DNA of 64,000 nt, taken from assembly GCA_937925715.1 (NCBI GenBank), contig CALAMG010000024.1, positions 7,568 through 71,567 on the forward strand, read 5' to 3'. Shown here in pieces: positions 63,920 through 64,000 of this stretch. Each line of letters opens with the position of its first letter. The first letter of the stretch is position 1. The position numbers were made by a program, and so were the translations under genes. The notes beneath the pieces were generated by a model that was given only the letters and a program-made list of their open reading frames with translations, ran no database searches and was not told where the DNA came from. The stretch is from an uncultured Collinsella sp. (GTDB lineage: Bacteria > Actinomycetota > Coriobacteriia > Coriobacteriales > Coriobacteriaceae).

Positions 63920-64000
63920 CACGGCAACGCCGGTGTTTTGGCAACGACAGCGAGCGGGCCGCATTTGAGACAAGGTGACGTGAAACGAAAGGGCGCTGAC
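63920..64000. repeat. Composite repeat (family 7), copy cut by window end
   Basis: GGCAACGCCGGTG and GGCAACGACAGCGAGCGG correspond to the left side of the element at 60615-60745; the rest lies beyond the window. The 63651-64000 stretch holds only repeats. Confidence 0.65.

Overview
The window is about 60% GC bacterial chromosome with dense, short-spaced genes. The gene set (ATP-type PckA, serC-serA-DUF1015, pstSCAB, paired DegV proteins, a Coriobacteriia-type nuclease-like family at 38581-39771) and the many copies of a CCACCACAAAGG palindrome point to a Coriobacteriia gut bacterium, most likely Collinsella. This is inference from gene content and repeat style; no rRNA or tRNA gene was seen.

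Layout. 0.3-10 kb is housekeeping: an MGMT-like DNA repair protein, MarR, DegV, a B3/B4 domain protein, pckA, a polysaccharide flippase, a metallophosphoesterase and a K+/H+ antiporter. 10.2-27.7 kb is a defence island. A DUF3800 gene sits behind its own consensus promoter and a short hairpin leader, facing a long minus-strand BREX type 1 operon: brxA-brxB-brxC-pglX(N part)-HEPN-like gene-pglX(C part)-pglZ-brxL, followed by two unrecognised genes of 450 and 70 codons. The methyltransferase PglX is made as two polypeptides because an AT-richer gene with an RNSLAH (HEPN-type) motif sits at the end of its target-recognition region. A run of ten G residues abuts the brxA start codon. A shortened Phd/YefM-like antitoxin gene lies on the promoter side of the island.

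27.9-53.7 kb is mostly housekeeping: serC, serA, an M20 peptidase, DUF1015, two histidine phosphatases, a nitroreductase, an HdeD-like membrane gene broken by an in-frame TGA, a 10-TM metal exporter with a His-rich loop, a DEDD exonuclease, a Zn/Cd resistance cluster (SmtB-like sensor, HMA protein, P1B ATPase) with three matching operators, an MntR-like regulator, an ABC-F protein, the phosphate uptake operon pstS-pstC-pstA-pstB, a PepV-like dipeptidase, a HAD phosphatase and a second DegV.

53.9-58.2 kb looks like a small integrated defence element. A 1003-residue TOTE-type primase-helicase protein and a DinJ-YafQ type toxin-antitoxin pair lie between the intact LOG-family gene (58227-58985) and a decayed second copy of that gene's 3' end (53881-54024). 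59-64 kb holds tgt, a short-chain dehydrogenase and a large tail-anchored coiled-coil protein.

At least six families of intergenic inverted repeats are scattered through the window, nearly always at gene 3' ends. Two copies supply the stop codon of the preceding gene.
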